A DNA stretch of 46,436 bases from Williamwhitmania taraxaci (GCF_900096565.1 NZ_FMYP01000031.1:1-46436); one strand, 5' to 3'. Positions 25,851 to 35,544 are shown, numbered from the stretch's first letter. Notes: generated by a model not told the origin, from the letters alone. Program-made: numbers and translations.

Positions 25851-25880
25851 AAAAAAACGGCACCTAAGTGCCGTTTTTTT
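25851..25880 (-). terminator. Intrinsic terminator after tnaA
   Basis: A 13-bp perfect stem (25851-25863 with 25868-25880) with loop CTAA and T/A tracts on both sides lies 20 nt after the tryptophanase stop. It is symmetrical enough to act in both directions. Confidence 0.9.
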
Positions 25881-25899
25881 AACGAAAATTGTGTCTTGA

Positions 25900-27276
25900 T
25901 TATTTTGCCCTCTCTAGGTGAATGGTAAAGTGGCGCATAATTGGGGCTTCCCATGTAACGCAGAATCCTTTTTTGATTTGGTCTCTGCGATCAAATACAT
26001 TTTTAAGGGCTGCTGCTACCACATCCATGTGGTTATTGGTATAAACCCTGCGAGGTATTGCAAGGCGAAGCAACTCAAGTTTTGGATATCGGTTTTCCCT
26101 AGTTTCAGGATCGCGGTCGGCAAGGATTGCTCCAATCTCAACGCCTCTAATTCCAGCCTCTAGGTATAGCTCAATACCTAAGGTTTGTGCTCTAAATTCT
26201 TCTTTTGGAATATTGGGCAACACTCGGTTGGCATCCACAAAAATTGCATGACCGCCAGAAGGGAACTGGAATGGAACTCCATATTCTTTGAGCTTTTCGC
26301 CTAGGTATTCCACCTGCTTAATGCGTGTTTCTAATACAGAGAACTCGGTTCCTTCGTCTAAGCCCACTGCCAATGCATTCATGTCGCGACCCGACATTCC
26401 GCCGTAGGTAATAAACCCTTCGAACATGATATTAAACACAGAGCACTCTTGGTGTAACTTCTCGCTACGCATGGCAATAAAGCCACCCATGTTTACAATA
26501 GCATCTTTTTTGCTACTCATGGTCATAGCGTCAGCATTGCTAAACATTTCGCGAACGATCTCTTTAATCGTTTTGCTTTCGTAGCCTTTTTCCCTCATTT
26601 TAATGAAGTAGGCATTTTCGGCAAAGCGGGCAGAGTCGAAAACTACTGGTTTATTGTATTTATTGGCTATGGCCCTAACCTGACGTATGCACTCCATCGA
26701 AACAGGTTGACCTCCAGCTGTATTGTTGGTCACCGTTACAATAATGAAAGGTACTTTGCTGCTGTGTTCGGCCATAAACTTTTCGAGTTTAGCCGGATCA
26801 ACATTGCCTTTAAATGGGTGGTAAAGTTCGGTATTGGCTGCCTCGTCTATGGTGCAGTCTACAGCGTGAGCCTTTCTAAATTCAATATGCCCCTTGGTGG
26901 TATCGAAGTGGGAGTTGCCGGGAATATAATCGCCCTCTTTTACTAATACCGAAAATAGCACGTTTTCAGCTGCACGTCCTTGGTGTGTCGGCAAAAAATA
27001 GTCGAAACCAAGAATGTTTTTAATCGCATTCTTCATGTTGAAAAAACTCGATGCACCGGCATAGCTCTCGTCGCCCATCATGATGGCGGCCCATTGTCTG
27101 TCGCTCATTGCACCGGTACCGGAATCGGTGAGTAGGTCGATAAACACCTGATCGCTTTTAAGGTTAAAGAGATTATACTTAGCATCTTTGATCCATTGCT
27201 CTCTCTCTTGGCGAGTGCTCCTACGGATTGGCTCCACCATTTTTATTTTGTACGATTCGGAAAAAGGAAGTTCCAT
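25900..27276 (-). CDS. tnaA: Tryptophanase (beta-eliminating lyase)
   Basis: A 458-aa fold-type I PLP lyase of the tryptophanase/tyrosine phenol-lyase family, splitting tryptophan to indole, pyruvate and ammonia. The PLP lysine lies in MSSKKDAIV (Lys256/257), with FIDLLTDSGTGAM and PTHQGRAAE near the N-terminus. Three positions that separate the two activities are all tryptophanase-like: Asp125 (Thr124 in Citrobacter TPL), Ile381 (Arg381 in TPL) and His449 (Phe448 in TPL, His463 in tryptophanase). Other stretches, such as GRDMNALAVGL, resemble TPL. Alternative: another beta-eliminating lyase with a related substrate. The upstream region is long (about 410 nt to the divergent kinase) and has a small reading frame and a hairpin. 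Confidence 0.9.
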   Translation of the reverse strand: MELPFSESYKIKMVEPIRRSTRQEREQWIKDAKYNLFNLKSDQVFIDLLTDSGTGAMSDRQWAAIMMGDESYAGASSFFNMKNAIKNILGFDYFLPTHQGRAAENVLFSVLVKEGDYIPGNSHFDTTKGHIEFRKAHAVDCTIDEAANTELYHPFKGNVDPAKLEKFMAEHSSKVPFIIVTVTNNTAGGQPVSMECIRQVRAIANKYNKPVVFDSARFAENAYFIKMREKGYESKTIKEIVREMFSNADAMTMSSKKDAIVNMGGFIAMRSEKLHQECSVFNIMFEGFITYGGMSGRDMNALAVGLDEGTEFSVLETRIKQVEYLGEKLKEYGVPFQFPSGGHAIFVDANRVLPNIPKEEFRAQTLGIELYLEAGIRGVEIGAILADRDPETRENRYPKLELLRLAIPRRVYTNNHMDVVAAALKNVFDRRDQIKKGFCVTWEAPIMRHFTIHLERAK

Positions 27277-27690
27277 TTTAGTTTTTTTAAAAGGTAAGTA
27301 GTAATGTTGAAAAATGATTACAGAAAGACCTATGGCTGCAACGGATGTGCAGCAAACTAAAATGGAAAACTGTCGCGTCTTTTGACGTTCAGAAAGTTAA
27401 ACTTCGTTACAAAAAACAGTCTGAAAGATAGTTGAACCGAGTTCATTCTTTTGAAGTATTTTCCCCAATTGGGATAAGACAAAAATATAAAAAGATTTTT
27501 GTAATGACAGACTTTTTTTGAGAATTGAGAGGAAGAGAAGTGGTGGGGGCGATTTTTCCTGCCATCTTCAGTAAATTTCTGCTTCTAATCGGGTAATGAA
27601 AGATTGCAGAGAAATGATTTGATAATGACATACGATTCACGGTTAGTTTATCTGCTTAATAGTAAAGGTCCATAAAATGATTCTTTTTCT
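27277..27690. other. Divergent intergenic region upstream of tnaA and the TPR kinase
   Basis: About 410 nt without a convincing gene. On the minus strand, the tnaA side holds a 29-codon open frame (27446 down to 27357), a hairpin (GCTGCA at 27335-27340 with TGCAGC at 27348-27353) and a possible -7 box TATTTTTG at 27480-27487, which would make a leader of about 200 nt. The frame contains no Trp codon. No strong promoter was found on the kinase side. Confidence 0.35.
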
Positions 27691-27750
27691 TTGTTGTTCC
27701 GACTTTTACCTATGCAAAAAAATGTTAACTTTCCCAGTGATCGAAAGTCT

Positions 27751-29988
27751 ATGAGGAAGTTTGTATTGCTATTATTCCTGATGTCGTTTTTGGTAACGCT
27801 AACCTTTGGTAAGTCGACAGTTGAATCGCTGGAGAAGCAACTCGTTAACGCCACTGGTTCTTTGCGTGTCGAAATACTGTTACAGTTGGCAGACTCCACC
27901 TTGGCTAAAGACCCTGCCAAAAGTTTGGAGTATGGTTTAAAGGCACTTGTGGCAGCAAAATCGCTGGGTGCTCCAATTTATGAGGCTGCTTCTTTAATTC
28001 GGATGGGGGTTTCGAGTTTTAAAACCAAATCCTATGAGAATGGCCTGCGCTACTTCCAGCGCTCCTTGGCCATATACGAGAAACTCGGCAGGTGGAAGGA
28101 GTACAGCAGGGTTTATATTGTTTTGGGCGACCTCTATGTAGAAGAACGAAACTTTAACCTTGCCCAATCCGCATACCTGCAGGCCATCGAAATTCTTCAA
28201 CGGATGGCGGTAGGACAAGAATTAGCGGAGGCTTCCCTTAAGATGGGCAGGTTATTGCTGGAGTATGGTAAGATAAAGGAGGCCAGAAAGTTTGCCATTC
28301 AAGCGAATACAATTGCTTTGCGGCTGTATAGGAAGGATCCCAAAGGAATGTCGAATTTGTTAGTCGAAACATCTATTCTATTAGCTTCATCGCAGAAAAG
28401 TTTGCACGATTATCCTGGCGCAAAAAAGAGTCTTCAAACTGCCTATGATATTTGTAAAGGTGGGGCAGATGTTCGCTTAGTTGTTACTATTCTTCTGCAG
28501 ATGAGTAACCTTGCATTTGCAGAACAGAACTACCGTCTAGCCAAAACTTATACCGACTCTGCTCTGGTTTTGGCTGAGAAAGCAAAGATTCCATACGAAA
28601 CGGCATTGGCTTATTCCAATCTCGGTGACATCTACTTTGTTCAAAAAAACTATGTCAAGGCCCAAGGGTACTATCAGCAAGCGTCTTATTTATATACAAA
28701 GACCAACAACTATAAAGATTTAGTCTCGACCTACGTTATTTCTTCACGGATTTTGAGCACAATGGGCAAAACTCAAGAGGCTCTTCGTTTGCTGAACTCC
28801 GCACTTTACCTCTCGAAACAGCATAAATTAAATCAAACAGTTGCCGATGTTTACCTCTCTCTTTCTGTTGTTTTTGAGCAGGAGGGAAAGTTTATACAAT
28901 CGCTCGAATTTCACAAGTTATGGTCCGAGATACGCGATAGTCTTTATAGCGATGAGTCGGGAACTAAGTTGGCTCGGTTTCAAATGCTTTACGAGATTTC
29001 GCAGAAGGATCAGGAGAATAAGATATTGAAGCAAAACACGGAAATTCAGCGTCTGCAAATAACTCGGAATCGTTTTCAGTTTCTCTATCTTATTTTTGGT
29101 ATTACCGTGGTGCTTTTGCTTTTCATGATTCTTTTTGTGCGATACCGGAGTAAAATGAGGGAAGTTAGACGACAAAAGGATAACGAACAGCGTATTAGCG
29201 AACTTAACCGAAGTTTGGAGAAGCGCATTGTAGAAGAGTTGCGAAAACAGGAGATGCAGCAGGAGTTACTGGCACAAAAATCAAAATTAGAATCGTTGGG
29301 AACCTTGTCTGCCGGTATTGCGCATGAAATAAACCAACCTTTGGGGGGAATATCGATGGGGTTGGATAATATTCAAATTAAATTGTTAGAAGGCCATCTT
29401 ACCGATGATTACCTCAACCGCAAGATTGAAAGTATGTTTCAGCATGTGGAGCGGATAAAGAAAATCATTGAGCATACCCGCACTTTTTCTCGTTCGCAGC
29501 GGCAAGTTCTTTTTGGAAGAGTCGATGTAAATGAGGTCGTAAACAATGCCTTACTTATGATAAATGCTCAACTAATTACTAGTAAGGTTGATCTAGAGGT
29601 TGTATTAGGTGATATTCCGGGATATGTACTCGGGGATGGCTATCGTCTCGAACAGGTATTTTTAAATCTGCTTTCAAATGCCAAGCATGCGGTAGAGGAG
29701 AAGGAAAAAAAGAATAACACTGGATACGTAAAGCGAATTAAACTTCAAACCGAAACCAATGGTTCAGAAGTAGTTATTGTGGTTTGGGATAACGGTATTG
29801 GAGTGCCACATGATAATAAGGACAAGATATTCGATCCTTTTTTCACTACCAAGAAGGAGGATAAGGGAACAGGCTTAGGGTTATCCATAACTTATGGCAT
29901 AGTAAAAGATATGCTTGGTGAACTACGGGTGGATTCACGCGAGGGTGAGTATACGCGTATGGAAGTAATATTGCCAATTTCAAACTAA
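27751..29988 (+). CDS. TPR-containing sensor histidine kinase
   Basis: A membrane kinase of about 745 aa. The chosen ATG gives a signal peptide (MRKFVLLLFLMSFLVTLTFG); an upstream ATG at 27712 would add 13 residues and a TTG at 27691 twenty. The N-terminal 400 residues hold about seven TPR-like helical repeats (for example ETALAYSNLGDIYFVQKNYVKAQGYYQQA), predicted periplasmic. One transmembrane helix (about 443-463), a coiled coil, then the kinase: phospho-His525 in GIAHEINQPLGG, an N-box (FLNLLSNAKHAV) and G boxes (WDNGIGVP, DKGTGLGLSI). The HEINQPL motif is typical of kinases paired with NtrC-type regulators; such a regulator follows after 6 nt. The signal is unknown. Confidence 0.88.
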   Translation: MRKFVLLLFLMSFLVTLTFGKSTVESLEKQLVNATGSLRVEILLQLADSTLAKDPAKSLEYGLKALVAAKSLGAPIYEAASLIRMGVSSFKTKSYENGLRYFQRSLAIYEKLGRWKEYSRVYIVLGDLYVEERNFNLAQSAYLQAIEILQRMAVGQELAEASLKMGRLLLEYGKIKEARKFAIQANTIALRLYRKDPKGMSNLLVETSILLASSQKSLHDYPGAKKSLQTAYDICKGGADVRLVVTILLQMSNLAFAEQNYRLAKTYTDSALVLAEKAKIPYETALAYSNLGDIYFVQKNYVKAQGYYQQASYLYTKTNNYKDLVSTYVISSRILSTMGKTQEALRLLNSALYLSKQHKLNQTVADVYLSLSVVFEQEGKFIQSLEFHKLWSEIRDSLYSDESGTKLARFQMLYEISQKDQENKILKQNTEIQRLQITRNRFQFLYLIFGITVVLLLFMILFVRYRSKMREVRRQKDNEQRISELNRSLEKRIVEELRKQEMQQELLAQKSKLESLGTLSAGIAHEINQPLGGISMGLDNIQIKLLEGHLTDDYLNRKIESMFQHVERIKKIIEHTRTFSRSQRQVLFGRVDVNEVVNNALLMINAQLITSKVDLEVVLGDIPGYVLGDGYRLEQVFLNLLSNAKHAVEEKEKKNNTGYVKRIKLQTETNGSEVVIVVWDNGIGVPHDNKDKIFDPFFTTKKEDKGTGLGLSITYGIVKDMLGELRVDSREGEYTRMEVILPISN

Positions 29989-29994
29989 TTTCAA

Positions 29995-31365
29995 ATGCAA
30001 GATCTATCAATTCTAGTGCTAGATGACGAAAAAGCTATTCGGGTGGAAATCGTCGAGTTTCTCACAGAAGAGGGATATAGCCTTTTTGAGGCAGAGCGTC
30101 CTTCTCAAGCTTTCTCTATATTAGAGGAGATTAAAGTCGATGTGTTGATCTTGGATTTGCAGCTACCCGAAATGGATGGGTTGTCCGTGCTGCGGCGAGT
30201 CAAGGAGGATTATCCCAGCATGGAGGTCATAATGATTACTGGCCATGGCGACATGGATGCAGTTATTCAAGCGATGAGACTTGGGGCGATGGAGTTTTTT
30301 ACAAAACCGTTCCGATTACTCGACATGAAGGCGGCAATTCAACGCAGCAGACGCTTTGTGGAATTGAATTCGCAGTTGAAGGAGGCAAATCTTGGCTATG
30401 CCCTTCTATCTAAGGAATTACAAGAAAACGTGGGACATCAAATCATTGGAACAAGCCTTGCCATGAAGCGGGTAGTCGATTTGATGGAACGTGTAGCCAA
30501 GAGCGATACAACTTCCGTTCTGATTACTGGCGAAAGTGGCACAGGGAAAGAACTTGTGGCGCGAGGAATCCACTTTTTAAGCAATCGCAAAAAGAACCTG
30601 TTTTGTGCTGTAAACTGCTCTGCTATTCCCGATTCACTCTTCGAAAGCGAGTTCTTTGGGCATAAAAAAGGCGCATTTACCGGAGCAATGGACGAGAAGG
30701 AGGGCTGGTTTGAAATCGCAAGTGGTGGCACTCTCTTTCTGGATGAGGTAGTAGAGATGCTACCCTTGATGCAGGCCAAACTGCTCCGTGTTTTAGAGGA
30801 CAGGAAGGTTCAGCGGATTGGTTCGCATCAGCAGATTGATGTCGATGTGCGCATTATTGCCGCTACCAACAAGAATATCGCCCTAATGACTGAGGAAAAT
30901 CGATTTCGATCTGATCTCTTTTATAGGCTCAACTCATTCATAATTAACCTTCCGGCGTTACGGGAACGGAGGGAGGATATCCCTATCCTGTTCGATTACT
31001 ATTTGCGATTTTTCTGCAGCAGGTTCAATAAGAATGTCCCGGAAGTTGATGCTCAGGTATATAAGGCTCTAAGTCAATATTCATTTCCTGGGAATGTAAG
31101 AGAATTGAGGAATATGGTAGAGCGCGCCATCATTCTTACCGATGGGAACAAAATTCGGGCGCGTGATTTTATGCTCAATGATGTTAATATAGAGGAAGTT
31201 CCTACAGAAATCGATGAGATGTTCGACCTCGAGGAGTTGGAAAAACGTACTATCATTAAGGCATTGGAGAAGACTGGTTTTAAGAAGGTTGAAGCGGCCA
31301 TCATGCTGAATATTACCAGACAGTCGCTCGATCGTCGTTTGGAGAAGTATAACCTTTTCTACTAA
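29995..31365 (+). CDS. NtrC-family sigma-54-dependent response regulator
   Basis: A 456-aa regulator starting 6 nt after the TPR kinase, clearly its cognate. Receiver domain with Asp54 (LILDLQLPEMDG), AAA+ domain with Walker A GESGTGKE (179-186), canonical GAFTGA (226-231) and Walker B LFLDE (247-251), then a Fis-type helix-turn-helix (KTGFKKVEAAIMLNITRQSLDRRLEKY). It should activate sigma-54 promoters upon phosphorylation. It converges with the macrodomain gene across 11 nt. No target promoter is evident in the window. Confidence 0.93.
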   Translation: MQDLSILVLDDEKAIRVEIVEFLTEEGYSLFEAERPSQAFSILEEIKVDVLILDLQLPEMDGLSVLRRVKEDYPSMEVIMITGHGDMDAVIQAMRLGAMEFFTKPFRLLDMKAAIQRSRRFVELNSQLKEANLGYALLSKELQENVGHQIIGTSLAMKRVVDLMERVAKSDTTSVLITGESGTGKELVARGIHFLSNRKKNLFCAVNCSAIPDSLFESEFFGHKKGAFTGAMDEKEGWFEIASGGTLFLDEVVEMLPLMQAKLLRVLEDRKVQRIGSHQQIDVDVRIIAATNKNIALMTEENRFRSDLFYRLNSFIINLPALRERREDIPILFDYYLRFFCSRFNKNVPEVDAQVYKALSQYSFPGNVRELRNMVERAIILTDGNKIRARDFMLNDVNIEEVPTEIDEMFDLEELEKRTIIKALEKTGFKKVEAAIMLNITRQSLDRRLEKYNLFY

Positions 31366-31376
31366 GCAAGCCAGTT

Positions 31377-31880
31377 CTAACCTAGCAGCTGGTGGTATAA
31401 ATCGTAGTTTTCGTCGTCGAAGCACACAAAGGTTATTTCGATGGGGAGAAATGGATTGGCTTGCAGAAATTGCTTAACGGTTTTTAGGGCAATTTCGGCC
31501 GCTTGAATCTTGGGAAAGCCAAATACTCCTGTGCTAATATTTGGAAAGGCAATGGCTTTAATGTCGAGAGATTTCGCAAGTTCTAGCGATCGATAGTAGC
31601 AGCTGGCCAGCAGTTCTGGTTCGTTACTGTTGCCTCCTTGCCATACAGGGCCAACGGTATGGATAATATATTTTGCTACCAATCGATATCCTTTTGTGTA
31701 TTTGGCATCTCCGGTGTTGCAACCATTCAGTAGGCGGCACTCTTCGAGTAATTCGTTACCCGCTGCCTTATGGATGGCGCCATCCACACCACCCCCACCA
31801 AGTAAGGTATTATTGGCAGCATTTACAATTGCATCAACATCCAGACGGGTTATGTCTCCTTTAATTACCTTTATGTTCAT
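31377..31880 (-). CDS. Macrodomain protein (O-acetyl-ADP-ribose deacetylase type)
   Basis: A 167-aa single macrodomain. [22 protein letters not shown] near residues 19-40 and the later [13 protein letters not shown]-like stretch ([12 protein letters not shown]) form the ADP-ribose pocket, placing it in the YmdB/MacroD class, which removes O-acetyl groups from O-acetyl-ADP-ribose or mono-ADP-ribose from proteins. Length matches the family. No ADP-ribosyltransferase gene is adjacent; the Fic protein at the left end is too far to imply linkage. Confidence 0.92.
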   Translation of the reverse strand: MNIKVIKGDITRLDVDAIVNAANNTLLGGGGVDGAIHKAAGNELLEECRLLNGCNTGDAKYTKGYRLVAKYIIHTVGPVWQGGNSNEPELLASCYYRSLELAKSLDIKAIAFPNISTGVFGFPKIQAAEIALKTVKQFLQANPFLPIEITFVCFDDENYDLYHQLLG

Positions 31881-31960
31881 GGCTTTGCTGTTTTTTGTTA
31901 AAGGTATAACCTTAAGCAGCTAATTTCAAGCGAAAGCGATAAATATTGATGAGGGATAGG

Positions 31961-31995
31961 TAAAAAGAAGGCCGCCTCAATCTTGAAACGGCCTT
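31961..31995 (-). terminator. Intrinsic terminator after pheT
   Basis: AAGGCCG (31968-31974) pairs with CGGCCTT (31989-31995), with an inner TCAA/TTGA stem. On the minus strand it is followed by CTTCTTTTTA. It is 20 nt beyond the pheT stop. Confidence 0.8.
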
Positions 31996-32014
31996 GCATG
32001 GTATTGGAAATGAG

Positions 32015-34465
32015 TTATCTCAGTTTTGCTCCAACCTCTTTCTCGTAGGCGGCAATAAGATTGTTCATGATGCCGTCAATTTGAACGTCGGTAAGGGTTT
32101 TCGTCTCATCCTGAATGATAAAGCTGAGGGCATACGATTTTTTGCCTTCACCCAAGTGTGGTCCTTCATAAACGTCGAATAGTGAAACTGTCTTAAGTAG
32201 CTTTTTCTCGGTTTTATGGGCAATATCCTTCAGCATCTTAAAGGTGATGTCGGAATTGATAAGTAGTGCCAAATCACGTTTTACCTCCGGAAATTTGGGC
32301 ATTTCTGAGTAGGATACGGTATTGCGGCCAAAGAAGCGAATGGCAACATCCCAGCGAACTTCGGCAAAGTAGACATCCTGCTTGATATCAAACTGTTTTA
32401 GCAATTTGGGGTTAACTTTTCCGACTGTAAAGAGAACCTTTTCACCCATAAAATAGGTGAGGCCATCGGAGTATAATTCATCGGATAGTTCTTTTATCGT
32501 AACCTTCTCGATATTTACCCCAAACTTATGCAGCACCTTTTCGGCGTACGATTTTAAAACAAAAAAGTTGGTAGGTTCTGCCTTCTGGTTCCAACTGGCC
32601 GCAGCCTGATTGCCCGAAAGGAGCATGCCAAGGCGGGTATCCTCGTTAAAGTTGTCGAGAAGGTTGTTGGTATCCCGTTTCGAGTGGGAGTAGCAGTTGC
32701 CAAACTCATAGAACTTTAGGTCCGAATTGCGCCGGTTGATATTGAAAATGGCAGTCTCTAGTCCATTAAATAGGAGCGTTTGTCGCAATCCGTTGAGATC
32801 GGAACTGAGCGGATTCAGGATTTTAACCGTATTCTCCTCCTTAAACGATTCAATACCCTGGTAGTAAGAGGTTTTTGTAAGAGAGTTCGACATGATTTCG
32901 TTGAACCCATTGGCGCTTAAGAATTCGGATGCGAGGTCGGTGATTCGAACCTTATCGGGCTTCTTTTGAATGGTGATGGCGCTCTTTATGGTTTGCGAAA
33001 TCTCTACGTTGTTGTATCCATAGATGCGAAGCACATCCTCAACAACGTCGGCTTCACGGGTTACGTCTACGCGGTAGGCAGGAACGGAAAGGGTAATGTC
33101 GTCGCCTTTTTCCGAAATGATCTCCATCTCAAGTCCATGGAAGATAGCCTTTAGCTGTGCCGAAGGAATCTCTTTACCTATGAATCGGCACATGCGGCTG
33201 AGGTTTACCTCTACCTTTTGGTTTTCGACTTTGGTGGGGTAAACGTCTATTATTTCGGATGATATTTGACCACCGGCAATTTCCTTAATGAGCATTGCGG
33301 CGCGCTTGATGGCGTAAATGGTAATGTTTGGGTCGGTGCCACGTTCGAAGCGGAACGAAGCGTCGGTGCTTAGACCATGGCGTCGTGCAGCCTTACGTAC
33401 CCACACAGGGTTAAAGTAAGCACTTTCAATAAAAATGTTTGTGGTTTTGATACTTACTCCTGAATGAATACCTCCAAATACCCCAGCCATACACATGGCA
33501 TCGGTTTCGTTGCAAATCATTAGGTCGTCGTTATGCAGCTTGCGCTCTTGCTCATCGAGGGTGGTAAAGGCTGTGCCATTCGCCATAGTTTTAACCCGAA
33601 CGTGGTTTCCCTTTATTTGGTCGGCATCGAAAGCGTGAAGTGGTTGGCCAAGCTCCTGTAAAATAAAGTTGGTAATGTCCACCACGTTATTGATAGGGTT
33701 GAGGCCAATGGCGCGTAACTTCTTTTGTAGCCATTCGGGCGAAGGGGCCACGGTAATACCGCTTATCGTAATGCCGGTATATCGGGGGCATGCTTCGCTA
33801 TTTTCGACGGTAATTTTAATCGGACGGCTGTTATTGTCCACCTTAAAGGCGTCTACTGAAGGTAGTGTTAGGGTTGCCTTCTCTCCGTGGGCAAAAAAGT
33901 ATGCGGCCAAGTCGCGGGCAACACCAAAGTGCGAAGCGGCATCGATACGATTTGGTGTAAGGCCTATTTCAAATGCATAGTCATCTTCAATCTTGAAATA
34001 CTCACGGGCAGGTGTCCCCACTGGAGTAGCGGGATCGAGCACCATGATGCCGTCGTGCGAATGTCCAAGTCCCAGCTCATCCTCGGCACAAATCATCCCT
34101 TCGGAATCAACGCCACGTAGCTTCGATTTCTTTATCTTGAAATTCTCATCACCGCTGTATAGGGTAGTGCCAATGGTTGCCACAGGAACTTTTTGTCCCT
34201 TAGCCACGTTGGATGCGCCACAAACGATTTGGAGTAGTTCGGGACCGCCAACATCCACCTTGGTAACGCTGAGTTTATCGGCATTGGGGTGCTGTTCGCA
34301 TTCCACAATATACCCAATAACGATGCCTTCAAGGCCACCTTTTACCGATTCTTCCTTCTCGAGCGATTCTACCTCTAACCCAATATCGGTAAGTATTCTG
34401 GATATTTCTTCGGGGCCTTGCTCCGTTTTCAGATAATCTTTAAGCCAACTGTAAGATATTCTCAT
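32015..34465 (-). CDS. pheT: Phenylalanine--tRNA ligase beta subunit
   Basis: An 816-aa beta subunit of the heterotetrameric bacterial PheRS. Order: N-terminal helix-loop (MRISYSWLKDYL), an EMAP/OB tRNA-binding domain (about 42-150, with CEQHPNADKLSVTKVDVG), B3/B4 editing domain, B5, a catalytic-like core (GFNEIMSNSLTKTSYYQG, LNPLSSDLNGLRQTLL) and a C-terminal FDX-ACB anticodon-binding domain (KFPEVKRDLALL). The alpha gene pheS is not adjacent, as is usual in many Bacteroidota. The -7 box is at 34513-34520. Confidence 0.96.
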   Translation of the reverse strand: MRISYSWLKDYLKTEQGPEEISRILTDIGLEVESLEKEESVKGGLEGIVIGYIVECEQHPNADKLSVTKVDVGGPELLQIVCGASNVAKGQKVPVATIGTTLYSGDENFKIKKSKLRGVDSEGMICAEDELGLGHSHDGIMVLDPATPVGTPAREYFKIEDDYAFEIGLTPNRIDAASHFGVARDLAAYFFAHGEKATLTLPSVDAFKVDNNSRPIKITVENSEACPRYTGITISGITVAPSPEWLQKKLRAIGLNPINNVVDITNFILQELGQPLHAFDADQIKGNHVRVKTMANGTAFTTLDEQERKLHNDDLMICNETDAMCMAGVFGGIHSGVSIKTTNIFIESAYFNPVWVRKAARRHGLSTDASFRFERGTDPNITIYAIKRAAMLIKEIAGGQISSEIIDVYPTKVENQKVEVNLSRMCRFIGKEIPSAQLKAIFHGLEMEIISEKGDDITLSVPAYRVDVTREADVVEDVLRIYGYNNVEISQTIKSAITIQKKPDKVRITDLASEFLSANGFNEIMSNSLTKTSYYQGIESFKEENTVKILNPLSSDLNGLRQTLLFNGLETAIFNINRRNSDLKFYEFGNCYSHSKRDTNNLLDNFNEDTRLGMLLSGNQAAASWNQKAEPTNFFVLKSYAEKVLHKFGVNIEKVTIKELSDELYSDGLTYFMGEKVLFTVGKVNPKLLKQFDIKQDVYFAEVRWDVAIRFFGRNTVSYSEMPKFPEVKRDLALLINSDITFKMLKDIAHKTEKKLLKTVSLFDVYEGPHLGEGKKSYALSFIIQDETKTLTDVQIDGIMNNLIAAYEKEVGAKLR

Positions 34466-34512
34466 TGTATAACTATTTAATCTTCTTTGTAGTGCTCATT
34501 TTCTAGAGCAAG

Positions 34513-34520
34513 CAAAAGTA
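34513..34520 (-). promoter_or_regulatory. Candidate -7 box of pheT
   Basis: The minus strand reads TACTTTTG, a full TAnnTTTG match, 48 nt before the start; a second match, TATTTTTG, is at 34522-34529. No TTTG at -33 for either. The remaining gap to 34854 shows no gene, hairpin or clear promoter for the exonuclease. Confidence 0.4.
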
Positions 34521-34854
34521 GCAAAAATAGCGGATCAGAAATGGTTGGTAGTAATATTTTACCTTGTGGCTATGGCTATTTGCAGGTTAGGTATCTCAAA
34601 ATGGTTTTGAAATAAGGCAAAATTTCAATAGGTTTGTTACTGCAAACATTGCTGAACGTTTGAATTTAAACTGAGATGGACGAGAAATGAAGCCTTGGGC
34701 TGATCTCTCTGTTTACGGTTATGGGCGACTCCAAAGGAAAGGCGATTCACGATATGATAGTAGGATCTGTTGTTGTTTATGTCTAGATTGTTATAGCATA
34801 ACGTTGATATGTAGTTCGTTTTTATCTGTTAAACCAACTTAAACCTGAAATAGG

Positions 34855-35424
34855 ATGTATCTATTTTTCGACACCGAAACAACCGGACTTCCCCGTAACT
34901 GGAAGGCACCGGTTACCGATCTGAATAACTGGCCTCGTCTTGTGCAGCTGGCTTACCTTTACTACGATTCCGATGGCAAAAAAATATTGGGTGGTGACGT
35001 AATCATTCGGCCAGAAGGATTTATTATCCCAACCGATGCCTCACGTGTTCATGGTATTACCACCGAAAGAGCAATGGAAGAGGGGGTTAATTTACGGGAT
35101 GTTCTTGCCGATTTTCACAGTTTAGTTGCTGAGGCGGAAGTGTTGGTTGCGCACAACATTAGCTTTGATGAGAAAATTATGGGCGCGGAGTTCTTAAGGA
35201 ATCAGTTCGAGAATATAATTGTTCCCAAGAAGAAGATTTGCACCATGCAGTCTACAACCGATTTTTGCGCCATCCCCGGTCCATATGGTAATAAGTGGCC
35301 CAAACTATCGGAACTACACTATAAGCTGTTCGATTCCAATTTTGAAGAGGCCCACAATGCTGCTGCCGATATTAATGCCACTGCCCGTTGTTTTTGGGAG
35401 TTAAGACGTAGAGGAGTGGTTTAA
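34855..35424 (+). CDS. 3'-5' exonuclease, DEDDh (DnaQ-like) family
   Basis: A 189-aa exonuclease domain protein. The metal-binding residues are visible: Asp6 and Glu8 in FFDTETTG, Asp in VAHNISFDEK and the His-x4-Asp pair in EAHNAAADINAT. It lacks extra domains. Candidate roles are proofreading, RNA trimming or nucleotide turnover; nothing in context decides. The start is the only plausible ATG before the FFDTETTG motif. A terminator follows at 35485-35513. Confidence 0.88.
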   Translation: MYLFFDTETTGLPRNWKAPVTDLNNWPRLVQLAYLYYDSDGKKILGGDVIIRPEGFIIPTDASRVHGITTERAMEEGVNLRDVLADFHSLVAEAEVLVAHNISFDEKIMGAEFLRNQFENIIVPKKKICTMQSTTDFCAIPGPYGNKWPKLSELHYKLFDSNFEEAHNAAADINATARCFWELRRRGVV

Positions 35425-35484
35425 TCGGTAACGTGTTTTCCTTGCTTCTTTTAATATGAGAAACGGCATGCTGATATATGTAAG

Positions 35485-35513
35485 AAGCCCTGCAATATTA
35501 AATTGCAGGGCTT
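35485..35513. terminator. Intrinsic terminator shared by the exonuclease and 37-aa gene
   Basis: A 12-bp perfect stem (35485-35496 with 35502-35513) with a 5-nt loop, followed on the plus strand by TCTTGTAG. It lies between convergent genes and could serve both. Confidence 0.8.
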
Positions 35514-35544
35514 TCTTGTAGTTAAATTCTATGGCTGCTGCGAA

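Noticed and set aside
27357-27446. TnaC-like leader peptide
   Set aside because: The frame has no Trp codon and no TnaC-like residue spacing; kept only as an open question about the leader.
30438-30779. 113-codon antisense frame in the NtrC regulator
   Set aside because: Lies opposite the Walker A and GAFTGA region; no family match and no promoter.
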